Below, in pieces: positions 14,915-23,762 of a stretch of DNA of 64,000 nt; within the stretch, counting starts at the first letter, position 1, and every line of letters starts with the position of its first letter. The stretch is from Bradyrhizobium manausense (GTDB taxonomy: Bacteria > Pseudomonadota > Alphaproteobacteria > Rhizobiales > Xanthobacteraceae), in contig NZ_JAFCLG010000025.1 in assembly GCF_018129685.1 (NCBI RefSeq), positions 1 to 64,000 on the forward strand. Reading direction: 5' to 3'. The notes under the pieces are model-generated. The model saw only the letters and a program-made list of their open reading frames with translations. It searched no databases and was not told the origin of the DNA. A program made the position numbers and the translations under genes.

Positions 14915-17056
14915 CTAGTCTTGGCCACCGAGAGGCAGCTCAAGGATTTTCTTCAGTAGCGTGGGATGCTCCAGAACCGCGCGTATTTCCAGCTTGTCGA
15001 GCCAGACGGCGACATCGTCCAAGCTTTCACATTGCTCGACCTTGGCGGTTGCCGTTGCAAGAGGCACATCGATCGAGCCAAACCTTCGAAGCCTGGCAGG
15101 TGACAAAGAGCCCAAATGCTCGGCCAGCAATTCCGGATCCCGACCCAGATGACGTAGAGCCCCAACCATACCGGTGGGCTCGGACGCGGCGAGCTCGTTC
15201 GCGCGTAGCACCACGGCAGGCGGCCTGTTGGTTTCCGGTGTGGCAAAGACGCCGGGCGCTCCCAACCGTGAAGACGTCATGATCCCCAACGGGATGGAAA
15301 GCAGGAGCCCCAGAACCACCGGCGACATCCAAAGAAGCAGGGGCAAAGAGACTGCGCAGGCGCACAGCGACAGGACGAGGCCGCAGAGCGTCGGCCCGGC
15401 CAGCTTTCGATAGACTTCGCCGCGCTCAGGCTGTCCATCGCCTCGGCGCTGCACTTGCCAGCCCGCATCTCGGCCAGCGAGAATTTCTACGACGGCCTTT
15501 GTCTGGAGGATCATCATGCAGGGAGCAAGCAATGCCGCCACAAGCGTCTCGCAAAGGACCCCCGCCAAAGCACGAAAGCCGCCTGCAAATCCGGTCCGCT
15601 CGTCGCGATTGCTGATGAGAACCAGATAAGCCAGCAGCTTCGGCAGGATCAGAAGCCCCATTGTCGCGGCAAAGACCCATGCCGCAAGCACGGGGTCCTG
15701 TTGCGGCCAGGTGGGAAATAAACTGAAGCCCTTCGGAAAGTATTCCGGACGGATGAAGTGCGCCTGCAGTGAGATGAGCAGACCGAGCAGCAGGAACAGA
15801 AGCCAGAGAGGTGCCGTCACGTAGGATCCGATACCAGTGAGCAGGTGCAGCCTCGAGACCCAGTGCAGCCCGCGCGCGGGCAGGACCGCGAGGTGCTGCA
15901 GGTTACCCTGGCACCAGCGACGGTCTCTACCTGCAAAGTCCAACAGCGACGGCGGGACCTCTTCGAAACTGCCGCGAATGGCCGGGACCATGTAGATCGC
16001 CCAGCCGGCCCGACGCATCAACGCGGCCTCGACAAAATCATGACTGAGGATGTGTCCACCAAAGGGCTTGCGACCTCTGAGTTCGGGCAGTCCGGCCTCC
16101 TCGGCAAAGGCCTTTATCCGGATGATGGCATTGTGGCCCCAATAGTTGCTGTCGCCGCCATGCCACCAGGCGTTGCCCGCCGTGATGAGGGGGCCGTACA
16201 CGCGCCCCGAAAATTGCTGCAGCCGGCTAAACAGCGTGCGCGCGTTGACGATGACCGGCTGCGTCTGGATCAACGCGCAATTGGGATGGCGCTCCATCGC
16301 GTGGACGATACGAACGATCGTATCAGCCTCCATGAGGCTGTCCGCGTCAAGGACGATCATATGATCATAGGCCGCGCCGAATCTTGTGACCCAGTCGGCG
16401 ATGTTGCCGGACTTGCGCGCGGTGTTGTCCGAGCGATGCCGGTAGTGCAGCCTAGCTCCGCCGCAGGCGCGGCGCAGCTGCATGAAGGCCATCTCTTCGC
16501 TGATCCAGATGTCGGGGTCGGTCGTATCGCTTAGTAAAAACCAGTCGAATTGTGCGCCATATCCGGTCGCTTCGATGGACTCATACATCGCGCGCAACCG
16601 CGCAACGACATGATGCGGGTCCTCGTTGTAGGTCGGCAGCAGCATGGCGGTGCGCGCGGTGACGTGTGGCAGCGGGCCTGTCGTGTCGATCGGCAGGCTG
16701 GGCTGCCCCCGCGTCAGTAGCACGAAGAATCCGGCAAGGGCGGACATGAATGAGAACGCGACCCAGGCGAGCAGCACAAGAAATAGACCGAGTAGCAGCG
16801 CTTCGAGAAAGGTCACGCCACCGACTTTCACCACGTCGTACATGCCGTAGCCGCCTGCAAGCGTCAGCAAGGCCGTGCCGGCAAAGATGAAGAGACGGCG
16901 AACCGTCAAGCTGGCGCTCGACAGCGCTTGCGATGGCCTGACGTCGGCCGCGCGGTCCAACCTGCACGGCAGCATCGACAGCGGGCTTTCCTGCGGCAGA
17001 AACGGGCGGGCGGGAGCGCCTGGCGGCAGCACCTGCGACTGCTTCAGGGCGTCCAT
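14915..17056 (-). CDS. opgH: Glucans biosynthesis glucosyltransferase OpgH (MdoH)
   Basis: The product is 713 residues from ATG 17056 (ATG 17068 is an alternative); either start lies inside the last codons of opgG. OpgH is an inner-membrane GT2 glucosyltransferase that polymerises UDP-glucose into osmoregulated periplasmic glucan backbones. The protein has a hydrophobic N-terminal pair (LFIFAGTALLTLAGGYGMYD; FLEALLLGLFLVLLAWVAFS) and the catalytic text LLPTYNEDP, LLSDTTDPD, VLDADSLM, SHDFVEAALMRR and the RDRRWCQGN (QxxRW-like) motif, followed by several more membrane helices. The gene overlaps opgG by 13 bases, a classic opgGH operon. Length and motifs look normal. Confidence 0.95.
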   Translation of the reverse strand: MDALKQSQVLPPGAPARPFLPQESPLSMLPCRLDRAADVRPSQALSSASLTVRRLFIFAGTALLTLAGGYGMYDVVKVGGVTFLEALLLGLFLVLLAWVAFSFMSALAGFFVLLTRGQPSLPIDTTGPLPHVTARTAMLLPTYNEDPHHVVARLRAMYESIEATGYGAQFDWFLLSDTTDPDIWISEEMAFMQLRRACGGARLHYRHRSDNTARKSGNIADWVTRFGAAYDHMIVLDADSLMEADTIVRIVHAMERHPNCALIQTQPVIVNARTLFSRLQQFSGRVYGPLITAGNAWWHGGDSNYWGHNAIIRIKAFAEEAGLPELRGRKPFGGHILSHDFVEAALMRRAGWAIYMVPAIRGSFEEVPPSLLDFAGRDRRWCQGNLQHLAVLPARGLHWVSRLHLLTGIGSYVTAPLWLLFLLLGLLISLQAHFIRPEYFPKGFSLFPTWPQQDPVLAAWVFAATMGLLILPKLLAYLVLISNRDERTGFAGGFRALAGVLCETLVAALLAPCMMILQTKAVVEILAGRDAGWQVQRRGDGQPERGEVYRKLAGPTLCGLVLSLCACAVSLPLLLWMSPVVLGLLLSIPLGIMTSSRLGAPGVFATPETNRPPAVVLRANELAASEPTGMVGALRHLGRDPELLAEHLGSLSPARLRRFGSIDVPLATATAKVEQCESLDDVAVWLDKLEIRAVLEHPTLLKKILELPLGGQD

Positions 17057-18555
17057 CGATAGATCCATACTTCGGAGACCGGCGCATCGTTCTGCGCCAG
17101 GAACGCGCGCAATTCGATCGACGCCTGCCCCTTGACTGAGCATTGGAAGCTGAGACGCCATCCGCCGGTCGCGGGATTCGGCTGCGTGACGACGTTGCTG
17201 ATTTCAGCTTTCTCAGCGGTCACCACTCCTTTCATGGCCTTGGGATCAACGCCCTTGAGTTTCTCGCCCATAAGCTCTAGAACGAACAGCTTGCTGTCAT
17301 CTCCCCGGCTGCCAATTCCCGTTCGCGTGAAGCGCGCGAGCGCGTCGGCTTTCGGCGCGTCTGGCCCCCAGTGCAATCGATATGTGAAGATGTGCTCGCT
17401 CTTTGCCGTCAGTGGCTGCTTCGGCTGCCAGAGCGCGGCGATATTATCGTGGACCTCCTCCTTGGTCGGAATCTCGAACAGTTTCACCGCACCTTCGCCC
17501 CAATCGCCGATCGGTTCGAACCAGAGGCTGGGGCGCGTCTCGAAACTGGATTCGAGATCCTGATAAGCGAGATAGTTTCTTTCCCGCTGCATGAGGCCGA
17601 AGCCCCCCAGATTGACATCGCCAAAACTGCTCACCTGCAGATCGTGCGGATTGTTGAGCGGTCGCCAGATCTGCTCACCCCTGCCATTGAAGATCGACAG
17701 TCCATCCGAGTCGTGGACGGCGGGGCGGAAATCGTCAAAGTCCTTCCGATCGTTCGGGCCGAAGAAGAACATGCTGGTCATCGGCGCGAGCCCCGCGTGC
17801 TCGAGGTCTACCCGCGGATAGATCGCCATCTCGACGTCGAAAACCGTGGTTTGGCCAGGCCGGATGGTGAATCGATAGCTTGCTGCCGCGCTCTTGCTGT
17901 CGAGCAAGGCGTGGATCACCATCGAGGAGGCATTAGGCGCCGGCTTCTCCAGCCAGAATGCCTTGAACACCGGAAACTCTTCGCCTTTGCTCTCGCCGGT
18001 GTCGATCGCGAGCCCCCGCGCGGAAAGACCGTATGTCTGTCCTTTCGCGACTGCCCTGAAGTAACTTGCCCCTAGGAATACACAAAGCTCGTCGTAATAA
18101 TCCGGCTTGTTGATCGGAGTGTGGATGCGGAACCCTGCGAACCCCAGATCTGCATCGGGCCATTGGCCAAGTCCTTCACCAAACGAAAAGTCGTCGCGCC
18201 GGTACACGACCTGAGTGACGTTCCTGTTGGCGACCTGAAAAATGTCAACTCTGTTCTTGTAAAAGAAGCCGCGATGGAAAAATTGCGCCTCGAATGGCAA
18301 CTTTTCATCATGCCACAGCGCCTTCTCTGGTACGAAACGGATAGATCGGTATTGGTCGTAGTTGAGATTCTTTAGCGCGTCCGGCAGCTTCTCGTCTGGG
18401 GGAACAAACGCCTTGGTAGCGAGCGCGCGGGCAAGCTCTCGCACGTAGGACGGACTGAACGTCAGGGCGGCGCCGGACTGGGCATCCGCTGCACGCGGCA
18501 ACACAGCTGCAGCTGAAGCAGCCACCGATGCATGAAGAAGTTGTCGGCGATTCAA
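17044..18555 (-). CDS. opgG: Periplasmic glucan biosynthesis protein OpgG (MdoG)
   Basis: The start is taken as TTG 18555 because GGAGG lies 7 bases upstream and the protein then begins with a twin-arginine-like signal (NRRQLLHASVAASAAAVLPR, cut after ADAQ). This gives 503 residues. The mature protein matches OpgG/OpgD: LKNLNYDQYRSIRF, FFHRGFFYKNRV, GFAGFRIHTPIN, FLGASYFRA, YGLSARGLAIDTG, MFFFGPNDR, HDSDGL, and the C-terminal ELRAFL and WIYRWTP. OpgG acts in the periplasm on nascent beta-glucan made by OpgH. Longer in-frame extensions to 18804 have no signal peptide and were rejected. Confidence 0.93.
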   Translation of the reverse strand: MNRRQLLHASVAASAAAVLPRAADAQSGAALTFSPSYVRELARALATKAFVPPDEKLPDALKNLNYDQYRSIRFVPEKALWHDEKLPFEAQFFHRGFFYKNRVDIFQVANRNVTQVVYRRDDFSFGEGLGQWPDADLGFAGFRIHTPINKPDYYDELCVFLGASYFRAVAKGQTYGLSARGLAIDTGESKGEEFPVFKAFWLEKPAPNASSMVIHALLDSKSAAASYRFTIRPGQTTVFDVEMAIYPRVDLEHAGLAPMTSMFFFGPNDRKDFDDFRPAVHDSDGLSIFNGRGEQIWRPLNNPHDLQVSSFGDVNLGGFGLMQRERNYLAYQDLESSFETRPSLWFEPIGDWGEGAVKLFEIPTKEEVHDNIAALWQPKQPLTAKSEHIFTYRLHWGPDAPKADALARFTRTGIGSRGDDSKLFVLELMGEKLKGVDPKAMKGVVTAEKAEISNVVTQPNPATGGWRLSFQCSVKGQASIELRAFLAQNDAPVSEVWIYRWTP

Positions 18556-18849
18556 GTTTATGCCTCCGATTTCGAAGCGAAGGAGCAACTGCTGCTGTTC
18601 CCAGGAGTTCCGTACGGGAGACCAACGGCTGAGCCGGCAGGAGTGTGTATGCGGCCGGTCACGGGCAAGCTGCGGAGTCCTATTGCCTTCCTCCCTAACC
18701 GAAGAGCGCACGCAACGCCGACACGATAGCTGCGGAAACCGCAAACGACACAGCGAGCAACGTCCACCCCGATCGAGCGGTCTCATCAGCAAACCGACGC
18801 ACAAGCGTCTGCATCCGCCTCAGCATATCTCGCCTGCAAGTCGCACAAA

Positions 18850-19026
18850 TTGGCCATTACAAACCCCGTTAATTCTCCTCGGCGTCCGCATTACGCGCAT
18901 CCCAATCGGCTGCACGAAATTTTCCAGACTGCAGTCCCCTGCAAGGACCACGCTGTTCCTCTTGTCGCGGATATCCGTCTCAACGCCCCGGGCATCGAAA
19001 CATGGTTTGACGCCAACTCGGATTGA
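18850..19026 (+). CDS. Possible 58-residue protein, unrecognised
   Basis: A frame from TTG 18850 to TGA 19024-19026 encodes a plausible short protein (RLHEIFQTAVPCKDHAVPLV, ADIRLNAPGIETWFDANSD). I do not recognise a family. There is no good ribosome site and the start codon is weak. It is included because the composition is more protein-like than its surroundings. The flanking stretches 18556-18849 and 19027-19378 hold no gene I can support. Confidence 0.3.
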   Translation: MAITNPVNSPRRPHYAHPNRLHEIFQTAVPCKDHAVPLVADIRLNAPGIETWFDANSD

Positions 19027-19378
19027 ACGCGAAAGTTTCTACTTTTTCCCGATTGACTGTTGCGCCTGCGGGCGACAGCTGCGACGTTTTGGACCACGAT
19101 CTCCCAAAAGCCGCTTCGGCCGGCCGTCGGCCTGTCCAGTATTCGCCTACGCGATGTCGTCGCGGCGGAGTGCCGACCAGCCTGTCCTATATCCGAGACG
19201 TGGCGTTTGATGTGCGAAGGATCTCGGAAAAAGGATTTGCACACTCGAACTGGTAGTTGCCCTGGAGAACCGCACCTGTCTGAGGAGTCGACGTGACCGG
19301 CAGCGCGCTCAATGCGAGATCTCAGACTTCCGCAACTTTTCAAAGCCAGAAGCCAGTAGCCTTTGCTGCAGGGCTAAT

Positions 19379-19606
19379 TCACGTCGATTGGGGCGCTTGA
19401 AGCGTCGCATATGATTCCAAATACCCGCACGCTAAGCAACGACGCGTTACGACCGGCAGCGCCTGTCGCCCAAACATGAACGATTCGCGGTACGTCTTCG
19501 GTGGATTGCCTTTGAACCAAGTCATCTGGCCGCGTCCTGGGGTGGGAATGAAACCTGCTTCCATTTCACCCTTACACCTGAGACAAGATAACTGATCAGT
19601 CATCAT
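19379..19606 (-). CDS. Small zinc-ribbon protein
   Basis: The product is 75 residues from ATG 19606 (second ATG at 19603). Two CxxC pairs (CLRCKGEMEAGFIPTPGRG near the N-terminus and RRCLACGYLESYA near the C-terminus) bracket a stretch with GQMTWFKGNPP and a hydrophobic segment. This arrangement is typical of small bacterial zinc ribbons resembling DUF6487. It is probably cytosolic; the function is unknown. A purine-rich GGGAGGGG lies 12 bases upstream of the start. Confidence 0.7.
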   Translation of the reverse strand: MMTDQLSCLRCKGEMEAGFIPTPGRGQMTWFKGNPPKTYRESFMFGRQALPVVTRRCLACGYLESYATLQAPQST

Positions 19607-19899
19607 TGGCTTCTTTCCCCTCCCATTCCGGCCTTCTTCGTCATCCCTTCCGCAAACCGACGCACACCATCGCCAGCGCAAATTTCATTGCGCACTCACG
19701 TTCGCCTTTAGTTACACAGGCGAAAAAGACATGCCGAGCCCGAGTAAGTCGGGCGTGATGCCGATCGTTAGCAAACCGCCCGATGGTCATCGACCGCGTT
19801 CAGCAAACCGCCGCGACGATGCACTCGACCGGTCCAGCCCAATGTCTTGCAGCAAAGGTCCTGTCGTCGTAGACAATTTGATGGTGATTTCGGAATGCG
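19607..19899. other. Intergenic, no gene recognised
   Basis: About 290 bases with only short, low-quality open frames. Nothing can be supported beyond its role as spacer and promoter region for the minus-strand zinc-ribbon gene. Confidence 0.35.
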
Positions 19900-20093
19900 T
19901 CACACGATTTCGTAAGCGCGACGGGGGCCGGGCTTAGCGAAGTCTGGATTCTCGTCCAAAAAGGCAATCCCTCTTTCGATTATCCCGGTCACAAGAAGCC
20001 AAATCAAAGGGTTTGAGCCCTCGCCGATGACAACGATCGCGTCTTGATCTGGCAACGCCTGAAGTTCTTGCACCAGTTCACGCACTTTCATGG
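19900..20093 (-). CDS. Small hypothetical protein (64 residues)
   Basis: ATG 20093 is preceded by GGAGAGC. The protein begins MKVRELVQELQALPDQDAIV and continues VIGEGSNPLIWLLVTGIIER to RRAYEIV. The opening (MKVRELVQ.LQ.LP.DA.VV) resembles short proteins common in phages and alphaproteobacteria that describe themselves only as hypothetical. Function unknown. Confidence 0.6.
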
Positions 20094-20185
20094 TCGAATT
20101 GCTCTCCAGCAGAACGATGACGCGCGCCAACCCGCGGTGCGCATCGAAGCCGGGCCGGCCGTCGAGACCGGCCCAGTCGCCGCCC

Positions 20186-20410
20186 TTAGTGACGATGCCG
20201 CCAATTGCCACGCCCATGATACCAGCCGTAGTGATGACCACGATTGCCGTGCCAGCCATGATGGCCGTGACCATGGCCGCCGCCGCGCACCTGAACAATG
20301 GCATCATCCTGGGTCGAGGCCATGGGGGCAATGCCAAGCCTCGCTGACGCGGGAGAAAACGCGAGAACCGTCGCCAAAGCGGCTGCGGACGCCAATATAA
20401 GTACCTTCAT
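20186..20410 (-). CDS. Small secreted His/Gly-rich protein
   Basis: The product is 74 residues from ATG 20410, with GGAGAG directly upstream. The signal peptide MKVLILASAAALATVLAFSP is cleaved near ASA. The mature part carries VQVRGGGHGHGHHGWHGNRG, then HHYGWYHGRGNWRHRH, so it is strongly histidine-, glycine- and tryptophan-rich. Such peptides may bind metal or pack into the envelope; I know no assigned function. It may form a unit with the 64-residue gene downstream. Confidence 0.72.
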   Translation of the reverse strand: MKVLILASAAALATVLAFSPASARLGIAPMASTQDDAIVQVRGGGHGHGHHGWHGNRGHHYGWYHGRGNWRHRH

Positions 20411-20498
20411 TCTGCTCTCCTGATGCGTTTCTCATCGCCCCGGTTGACCTGAGTATGCGGGACCGGAACACACCCGCATGTTCGAATTTCAATCCGGG

Positions 20499-20903
20499 CT
20501 ACCACCCGCCGAACAGTTCATGGCGCTCCATCGCCACGCGTGGCTCGGTCGGCTTTCGTATCGCACGATGCACACGGGGGGTTCGACGCTCGGCGACGCG
20601 AGCGACCTGCTTCGGCTCAGGCTGCACGGTTCGAGTATCCTGCGGTATCATCGCGAGCGCGTCCCGCGGATCTTCGTGCTGTTCGGTCGAGATCGGATCG
20701 GAAGCAATCGCCGCAGGGGCGTTCGTCGCCATATCAAAGACGATCTTATCCGGGAGGTTTCGCGCAGAGCGGATCCGGATGATACTTCGGTCCACGTCGA
20801 TCGCGGCCGTTCGCTCGGCGGGCGCCGGCAGATATCGATCGGCTGCCAAGAGCAGGCCGAAGAGCAGGCTGCCGACGAAAACGAAATACCTGACGACCGG
20901 CAT
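20499..20903 (-). CDS. Small membrane-anchored protein, probable EcfG target
   Basis: The product is 134 residues from ATG 20903. One N-terminal membrane helix (VRYFVFVGSLLFGLLLAADR) is followed by a periplasmic-type region with DVDRSIIRIRSARNLPDKIV and a basic, proline-rich tail. I recognise this as a recurrent Bradyrhizobium hypothetical protein without known function. A perfect EcfG-type promoter lies 44 bases upstream. Confidence 0.72.
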   Translation of the reverse strand: MPVVRYFVFVGSLLFGLLLAADRYLPAPAERTAAIDVDRSIIRIRSARNLPDKIVFDMATNAPAAIASDPISTEQHEDPRDALAMIPQDTRTVQPEPKQVARVAERRTPRVHRAIRKPTEPRVAMERHELFGGW

Positions 20904-20946
20904 GAACCCCCACTTGATCGGGCCCGACAGTCGAGCCCCGCGTCAC

Positions 20947-20971
20947 AACGGGAATTTTCGGCAATCGTTCC
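20947..20971 (-). promoter_or_regulatory. EcfG-type general stress promoter
   Basis: On the minus strand GGAAC (20971-20967), 16 bases, then CGTT (20950-20947). This matches the alphaproteobacterial sigma-EcfG consensus exactly and is correctly oriented and placed for the gene starting at 20903. Confidence 0.72.
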
Positions 20972-21056
20972 TTTTTGCCCGCAGATCGGGAGGGCGATAT
21001 CTGTTTGGACGATCCGGGAAATAGTGGCAGCTTCGCTCCGAACAGGAGCGATATCG

Positions 21057-21254
21057 ATGTCCACCGAAAGCAGTGCCGCGGCTGCCCGCGCGTGGGAAGC
21101 CTACACGACGATCAACCCGACGGCCAAGAATGACGACGTGCGCCACACGGCCCTAACGCGGTTCGTCGAGGAGCGATCGGCCGCGGAGGGCCTGAGCGCG
21201 GAAGCGTTGGCGGTGGAAGGGGTGAAGTTCCTGAAGCGCCTCGAAGTGGGATAA
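21057..21254 (+). CDS. Small hypothetical protein (65 residues)
   Basis: ATG 21057 is preceded by AGGAGCG. The product contains RAWEAYTTINPTAKNDDVRH, LTRFVEERSAAEGLSAEALA and VEGVKFLKRLEVG; it is predicted all-alpha and soluble. No family recognised. A hairpin terminator follows at once. Confidence 0.65.
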   Translation: MSTESSAAAARAWEAYTTINPTAKNDDVRHTALTRFVEERSAAEGLSAEALAVEGVKFLKRLEVG

Positions 21255-21260
21255 ACGAAA

Positions 21261-21284
21261 GGGGCCGCCCGAGCGGGCAGCCCC
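21261..21284. terminator. Bidirectional hairpin terminator
   Basis: GGGGC-C-GCCCG-AG-CGGGC-A-GCCCC forms a GC-rich stem with one internal mismatch and a two-base loop. It sits between the ends of two convergent genes (stops at 21254 and 21305) and can serve both. Confidence 0.6.
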
Positions 21285-21304
21285 TTCGTCGAAGGTCTCG
21301 TCGA

Positions 21305-21616
21305 TCACCAGCCGCGGGTACCGAAGCTGAAGCCAATGCTCGGCCCGCCGGAGTAGCCGTAGCCACGATCGTAGTAGCCCGGTCCGCGGTAATAACCGTA
21401 GCTGCGGCGCGCTACGTAGGCGTCGTCGTCATAGTAACGCTGGACGTAGCGCGGGCCTCGCGTACGGAAGCAACGGCCATATTCGTCGCAGACCAGGCGA
21501 ACCTGTTCGACGTTTGCCGTCTCCGCGGAGGCCAGGCCGCCGGCGTTCAGCGGCGCGGCCGAAGCGGCGGTTGCGAGCGATGCCGCGGCGGCGGCTGCGA
21601 GCAGAATGGTCTTCAT
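21305..21616 (-). CDS. Small secreted Tyr/Gly/Arg-rich protein
   Basis: The product is 103 residues from ATG 21616 with GGAGGAGAG upstream. It has a signal peptide (MKTILLAAAAAASLATAASA), then VRLVCDEYGRCFRTRGPRYV and a tail rich in Y, G and R (RSYGYYRGPGYYDRGYGYSG). The pair of cysteines in CDEYGRC may form a disulphide. It follows the DUF1236 gene at 21642-22733 by 26 bases and is probably co-transcribed from the promoter at 22762-22786. Function unknown. Confidence 0.72.
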   Translation of the reverse strand: MKTILLAAAAAASLATAASAAPLNAGGLASAETANVEQVRLVCDEYGRCFRTRGPRYVQRYYDDDAYVARRSYGYYRGPGYYDRGYGYSGGPSIGFSFGTRGW

Positions 21617-21641
21617 CGTTCTCTCCTCCTGTCGGTTGCCG

Positions 21642-22733
21642 TTAGTCGATTTCTTCGATGACCCGCCGCTCCTGCGGCTCGACGATATAAGTGCGGCTGT
21701 CCCGGTGGATGTAGCGGTACTCCCGCATCGTCGGAGCATCGCGATAGACCTCCTCCGGGAAGGCTTCGATCTCGACGCCGTCAGGCACGCGTTCGCCTCT
21801 GCGGATCTCGGTTCGCACCGTGCTGCCCGTAGTCGTCGTCCGCCGTTCGGCGGGCGACGCCCGCACGTGCTTACGCACGGCCTCTCGATCGCGATCGCTG
21901 AAGGTCACCTTGCGCTGCTCGCGGGGCGCCGGCGCGGCCGCCGTCGTTCGTCCCGAGTACGGCATGGTGGCGACGATCTGATAGCTCGAAGGATCGACGA
22001 TCACGATCTCGTCGCGGACCAGGACGAAGTTGTAGCCTCGATACTGCGGAACAATTTCGACGACGTCGGCGGGAAGCTGCTGAAGGCGCACGTCGCGCGG
22101 AATGGCCGTTCCGACCGACACCGAGAAGTTTACGTTGGTGAGAGGTTGGACATTCAGATGCGAGACGGATTCGCTGACGCGGGTCCGCTGCGCGTCGTTG
22201 ATCTGAACAGAAACATTGGTCCGATCCGAATCGGTTCTCGCTCCCGCACTTTGCTGAGTGGCCTGCCGCTGTGCGGAGGGGGGCGACGAATTGCTTGTCG
22301 CCGGCGTCTGCTGCGCCTGGTTGGTGCCTGTGGACGGCGCCGGATTGGTCGACTGCTGCTGGTTGGCCGCCGGCTGGCCGGACTGGGTCTGGCTGGCCGT
22401 AGACGGCTGCTGAGTGCCCGCCGACGTGCTGGTGCTGGCGCCGTTCGTGGCCGTCGAGTTCTGGTTGGTGCGGCTACTGTCGGTGGGGGTGTTCTGCTGC
22501 GTCTGAGTGGTCGTCGACGCGGACGGGGTCTGGGACGAGGCGGGCGGAGGCGAGGCTTGCGACTGGGTCGACGTCGTGGTCGAGGGACCGGACGTCTGTG
22601 GTGTCGACGTGGATTTTTCGGTCTGCTGCGCCGAGGCGCTCGCGCTCGGAACGTCCTTGGAATTGCTCTGCGCGAAAGCCGCGGTGGAAATCAGAATGGC
22701 TGCGGTCGTCGTCATCAACTGGCGTTTGATCAT
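21642..22733 (-). CDS. DUF1236 domain protein with Ser/Thr/Gln-rich linker
   Basis: The product is 363 residues from ATG 22733 with GGAGGA upstream; a longer in-frame start at 22808 would put extra residues before the signal peptide. The signal peptide is MIKRQLMTTTAAILISTAAF-AQ. A low-complexity S/T/Q/P-rich region spans about 25-185. Two DUF1236 units follow: one with SVGTAIPRDVRLQQLPADVV and YRGYNFVLVRDEIVIVDPSS, and a C-terminal one with RRGERVPDGVEIEAFPEEVY and SRTYIVEPQERRVIEEID. DUF1236 proteins are exported and of unknown function, abundant in Bradyrhizobiaceae. The disordered linker suggests a cell-surface or periplasmic spacer. An EcfG-like promoter precedes it. Confidence 0.85.
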   Translation of the reverse strand: MIKRQLMTTTAAILISTAAFAQSNSKDVPSASASAQQTEKSTSTPQTSGPSTTTSTQSQASPPPASSQTPSASTTTQTQQNTPTDSSRTNQNSTATNGASTSTSAGTQQPSTASQTQSGQPAANQQQSTNPAPSTGTNQAQQTPATSNSSPPSAQRQATQQSAGARTDSDRTNVSVQINDAQRTRVSESVSHLNVQPLTNVNFSVSVGTAIPRDVRLQQLPADVVEIVPQYRGYNFVLVRDEIVIVDPSSYQIVATMPYSGRTTAAAPAPREQRKVTFSDRDREAVRKHVRASPAERRTTTTGSTVRTEIRRGERVPDGVEIEAFPEEVYRDAPTMREYRYIHRDSRTYIVEPQERRVIEEID

Positions 22734-22761
22734 GGTGTGTCCTCCAACAAAAGCGCACACC

Positions 22762-22786
22762 AACCGCGCGTCCAGGCGATCGTTCC
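22762..22786 (-). promoter_or_regulatory. EcfG-like promoter of the long DUF1236 gene
   Basis: Minus strand: GGAAC (22786-22782), 16 bases, GGTT (22765-22762), one base from consensus in the -10 element. It ends 28 bases before ATG 22733. Confidence 0.55.
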
Positions 22787-22853
22787 TTAAATCGGGAAAA
22801 AGTGGCAATCACGATAGGGAACTCATGACCGCGCCGGTTCTTCTCGCGACGCC

Positions 22854-23276
22854 CTACTGAGGCGAGATCTCGCCATTTCCGCTTGCTTCCTGCTGCTGCC
22901 AAAGCTTGCGATGATGTCGCCATTCCCGCCTCTCGGCGCGGCGCTCCTCTCGCAGTTTCCGCCGCTCCTCACGCAACTCCCGCCTCGTCTTCGGACGTTC
23001 CTCCGTCTGCGCTGACTGAGCCCGCAGCGGAAGCTGCGTTTGTTGGGTCTTCTCCTGAGCGACGTCGATCGCGACGACGGCGGTCGGAGCGATGGGCTCG
23101 GAGGTTGCGGGAAGAGCGACGCGCACTGCGGGCGCAGCCACTTGATGGTCGATGCGAGCCGGGCGCACCTGATTCGATGCCGAACTCGCGAACAGCGCGC
23201 CGCCTCCGAAGCCCGCGGCGATGATGGCGATTGTCGTCGCCGCTCCGGCAAGAAAGAATCGCAGGTTCGCAGTCAT
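22854..23276 (-). CDS. Membrane-anchored protein with basic coiled-coil tail
   Basis: The product is 140 residues from ATG 23276, preceded by AGGAGG. One N-terminal membrane helix (FFLAGAATTIAIIAAGFGGG) is followed by an alanine/valine/proline-rich linker and a highly charged Arg/Glu helix (RRELREERRKLREERRAERR). No domain recognised. The basic coiled coil may contact nucleic acid or acidic surface polymers; that is only a structural guess. It lies in the cluster of small envelope genes. Confidence 0.68.
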   Translation of the reverse strand: MTANLRFFLAGAATTIAIIAAGFGGGALFASSASNQVRPARIDHQVAAPAVRVALPATSEPIAPTAVVAIDVAQEKTQQTQLPLRAQSAQTEERPKTRRELREERRKLREERRAERREWRHHRKLWQQQEASGNGEISPQ

Positions 23277-23360
23277 GGGACCTCCTGGTTCGGTCGAATC
23301 GAACGCACCAGGTCGAACAAGGTTGCGGCTCGGATCGGCTGGGAGCGGGGCGACATTGCC

Positions 23361-23762
23361 TTACTGGGCCGAAGACGTTCGCTTCGCCGCCGCCGCGCGG
23401 CGCAACCGACGGCGCTTCTGCCTGCGTTGATTCCGCAACGCGAGAGGGGCGCCGTCCGTTTGGCCGAACGATTCGCGGACTGCCTCCGGCGCTGGTGGCA
23501 GCCCGGATGCCGATCGTGCCTCCATTATCTCGAGCACGGCCCGGCCTTTGTCGGTGATCCGCCAGCCGCCGTCGAGACGTTCGACCAGTCCTTGCGAGAA
23601 GATGTCGAGGTCAGGTACCCGCGCCGCGAGCCGCCGAGTGCGCTCGGCCCAGTCCCGCCCACTCGTCGCCAATATCGCCATGTCGCGCTTGAGGTCCGCC
23701 ATGGAGGCATGGCCTCGCGGGTAACTCACCAGAATCTTCAGCACCGTCACCTGGAAGTTCAC
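23361..23762 (-). CDS. Hypothetical winged-helix-like protein
   Basis: The product is 133 residues from GTG 23762, chosen because GAGG lies 6 bases upstream; the open frame extends to 23909 but that part does not look coding. The sequence NFQVTVLKILVSYPRGHASM, LKRDMAILATSGRDWAERTR and VERLDGGWRITDKGRAVLEI fits a winged-helix fold, with the WRITDKGRAVL wing typical of PadR/MarR-like proteins. I have the impression that it recurs in Bradyrhizobium. The C-terminus is Arg/Lys-rich. It may bind DNA but is unassigned. Confidence 0.65.
   Translation of the reverse strand: MNFQVTVLKILVSYPRGHASMADLKRDMAILATSGRDWAERTRRLAARVPDLDIFSQGLVERLDGGWRITDKGRAVLEIMEARSASGLPPAPEAVRESFGQTDGAPLALRNQRRQKRRRLRRAAAAKRTSSAQ

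Noticed and set aside
15845..16534. Plus-strand 229-codon frame inside opgH
   Set aside because: Antisense to the conserved glycosyltransferase domain; Arg/Val-rich composition typical of a shadow frame.
17371..18075. Plus-strand 234-codon frame inside opgG
   Set aside because: Shadow of a conserved gene with good motifs on the other strand.
21606..22790. Plus-strand 394-codon frame opposite the long DUF1236 gene
   Set aside because: Its Gly/Arg-rich text is the reverse of the S/T/Q-rich linker. The minus strand has the signal peptide, the ribosome site and both DUF1236 units.
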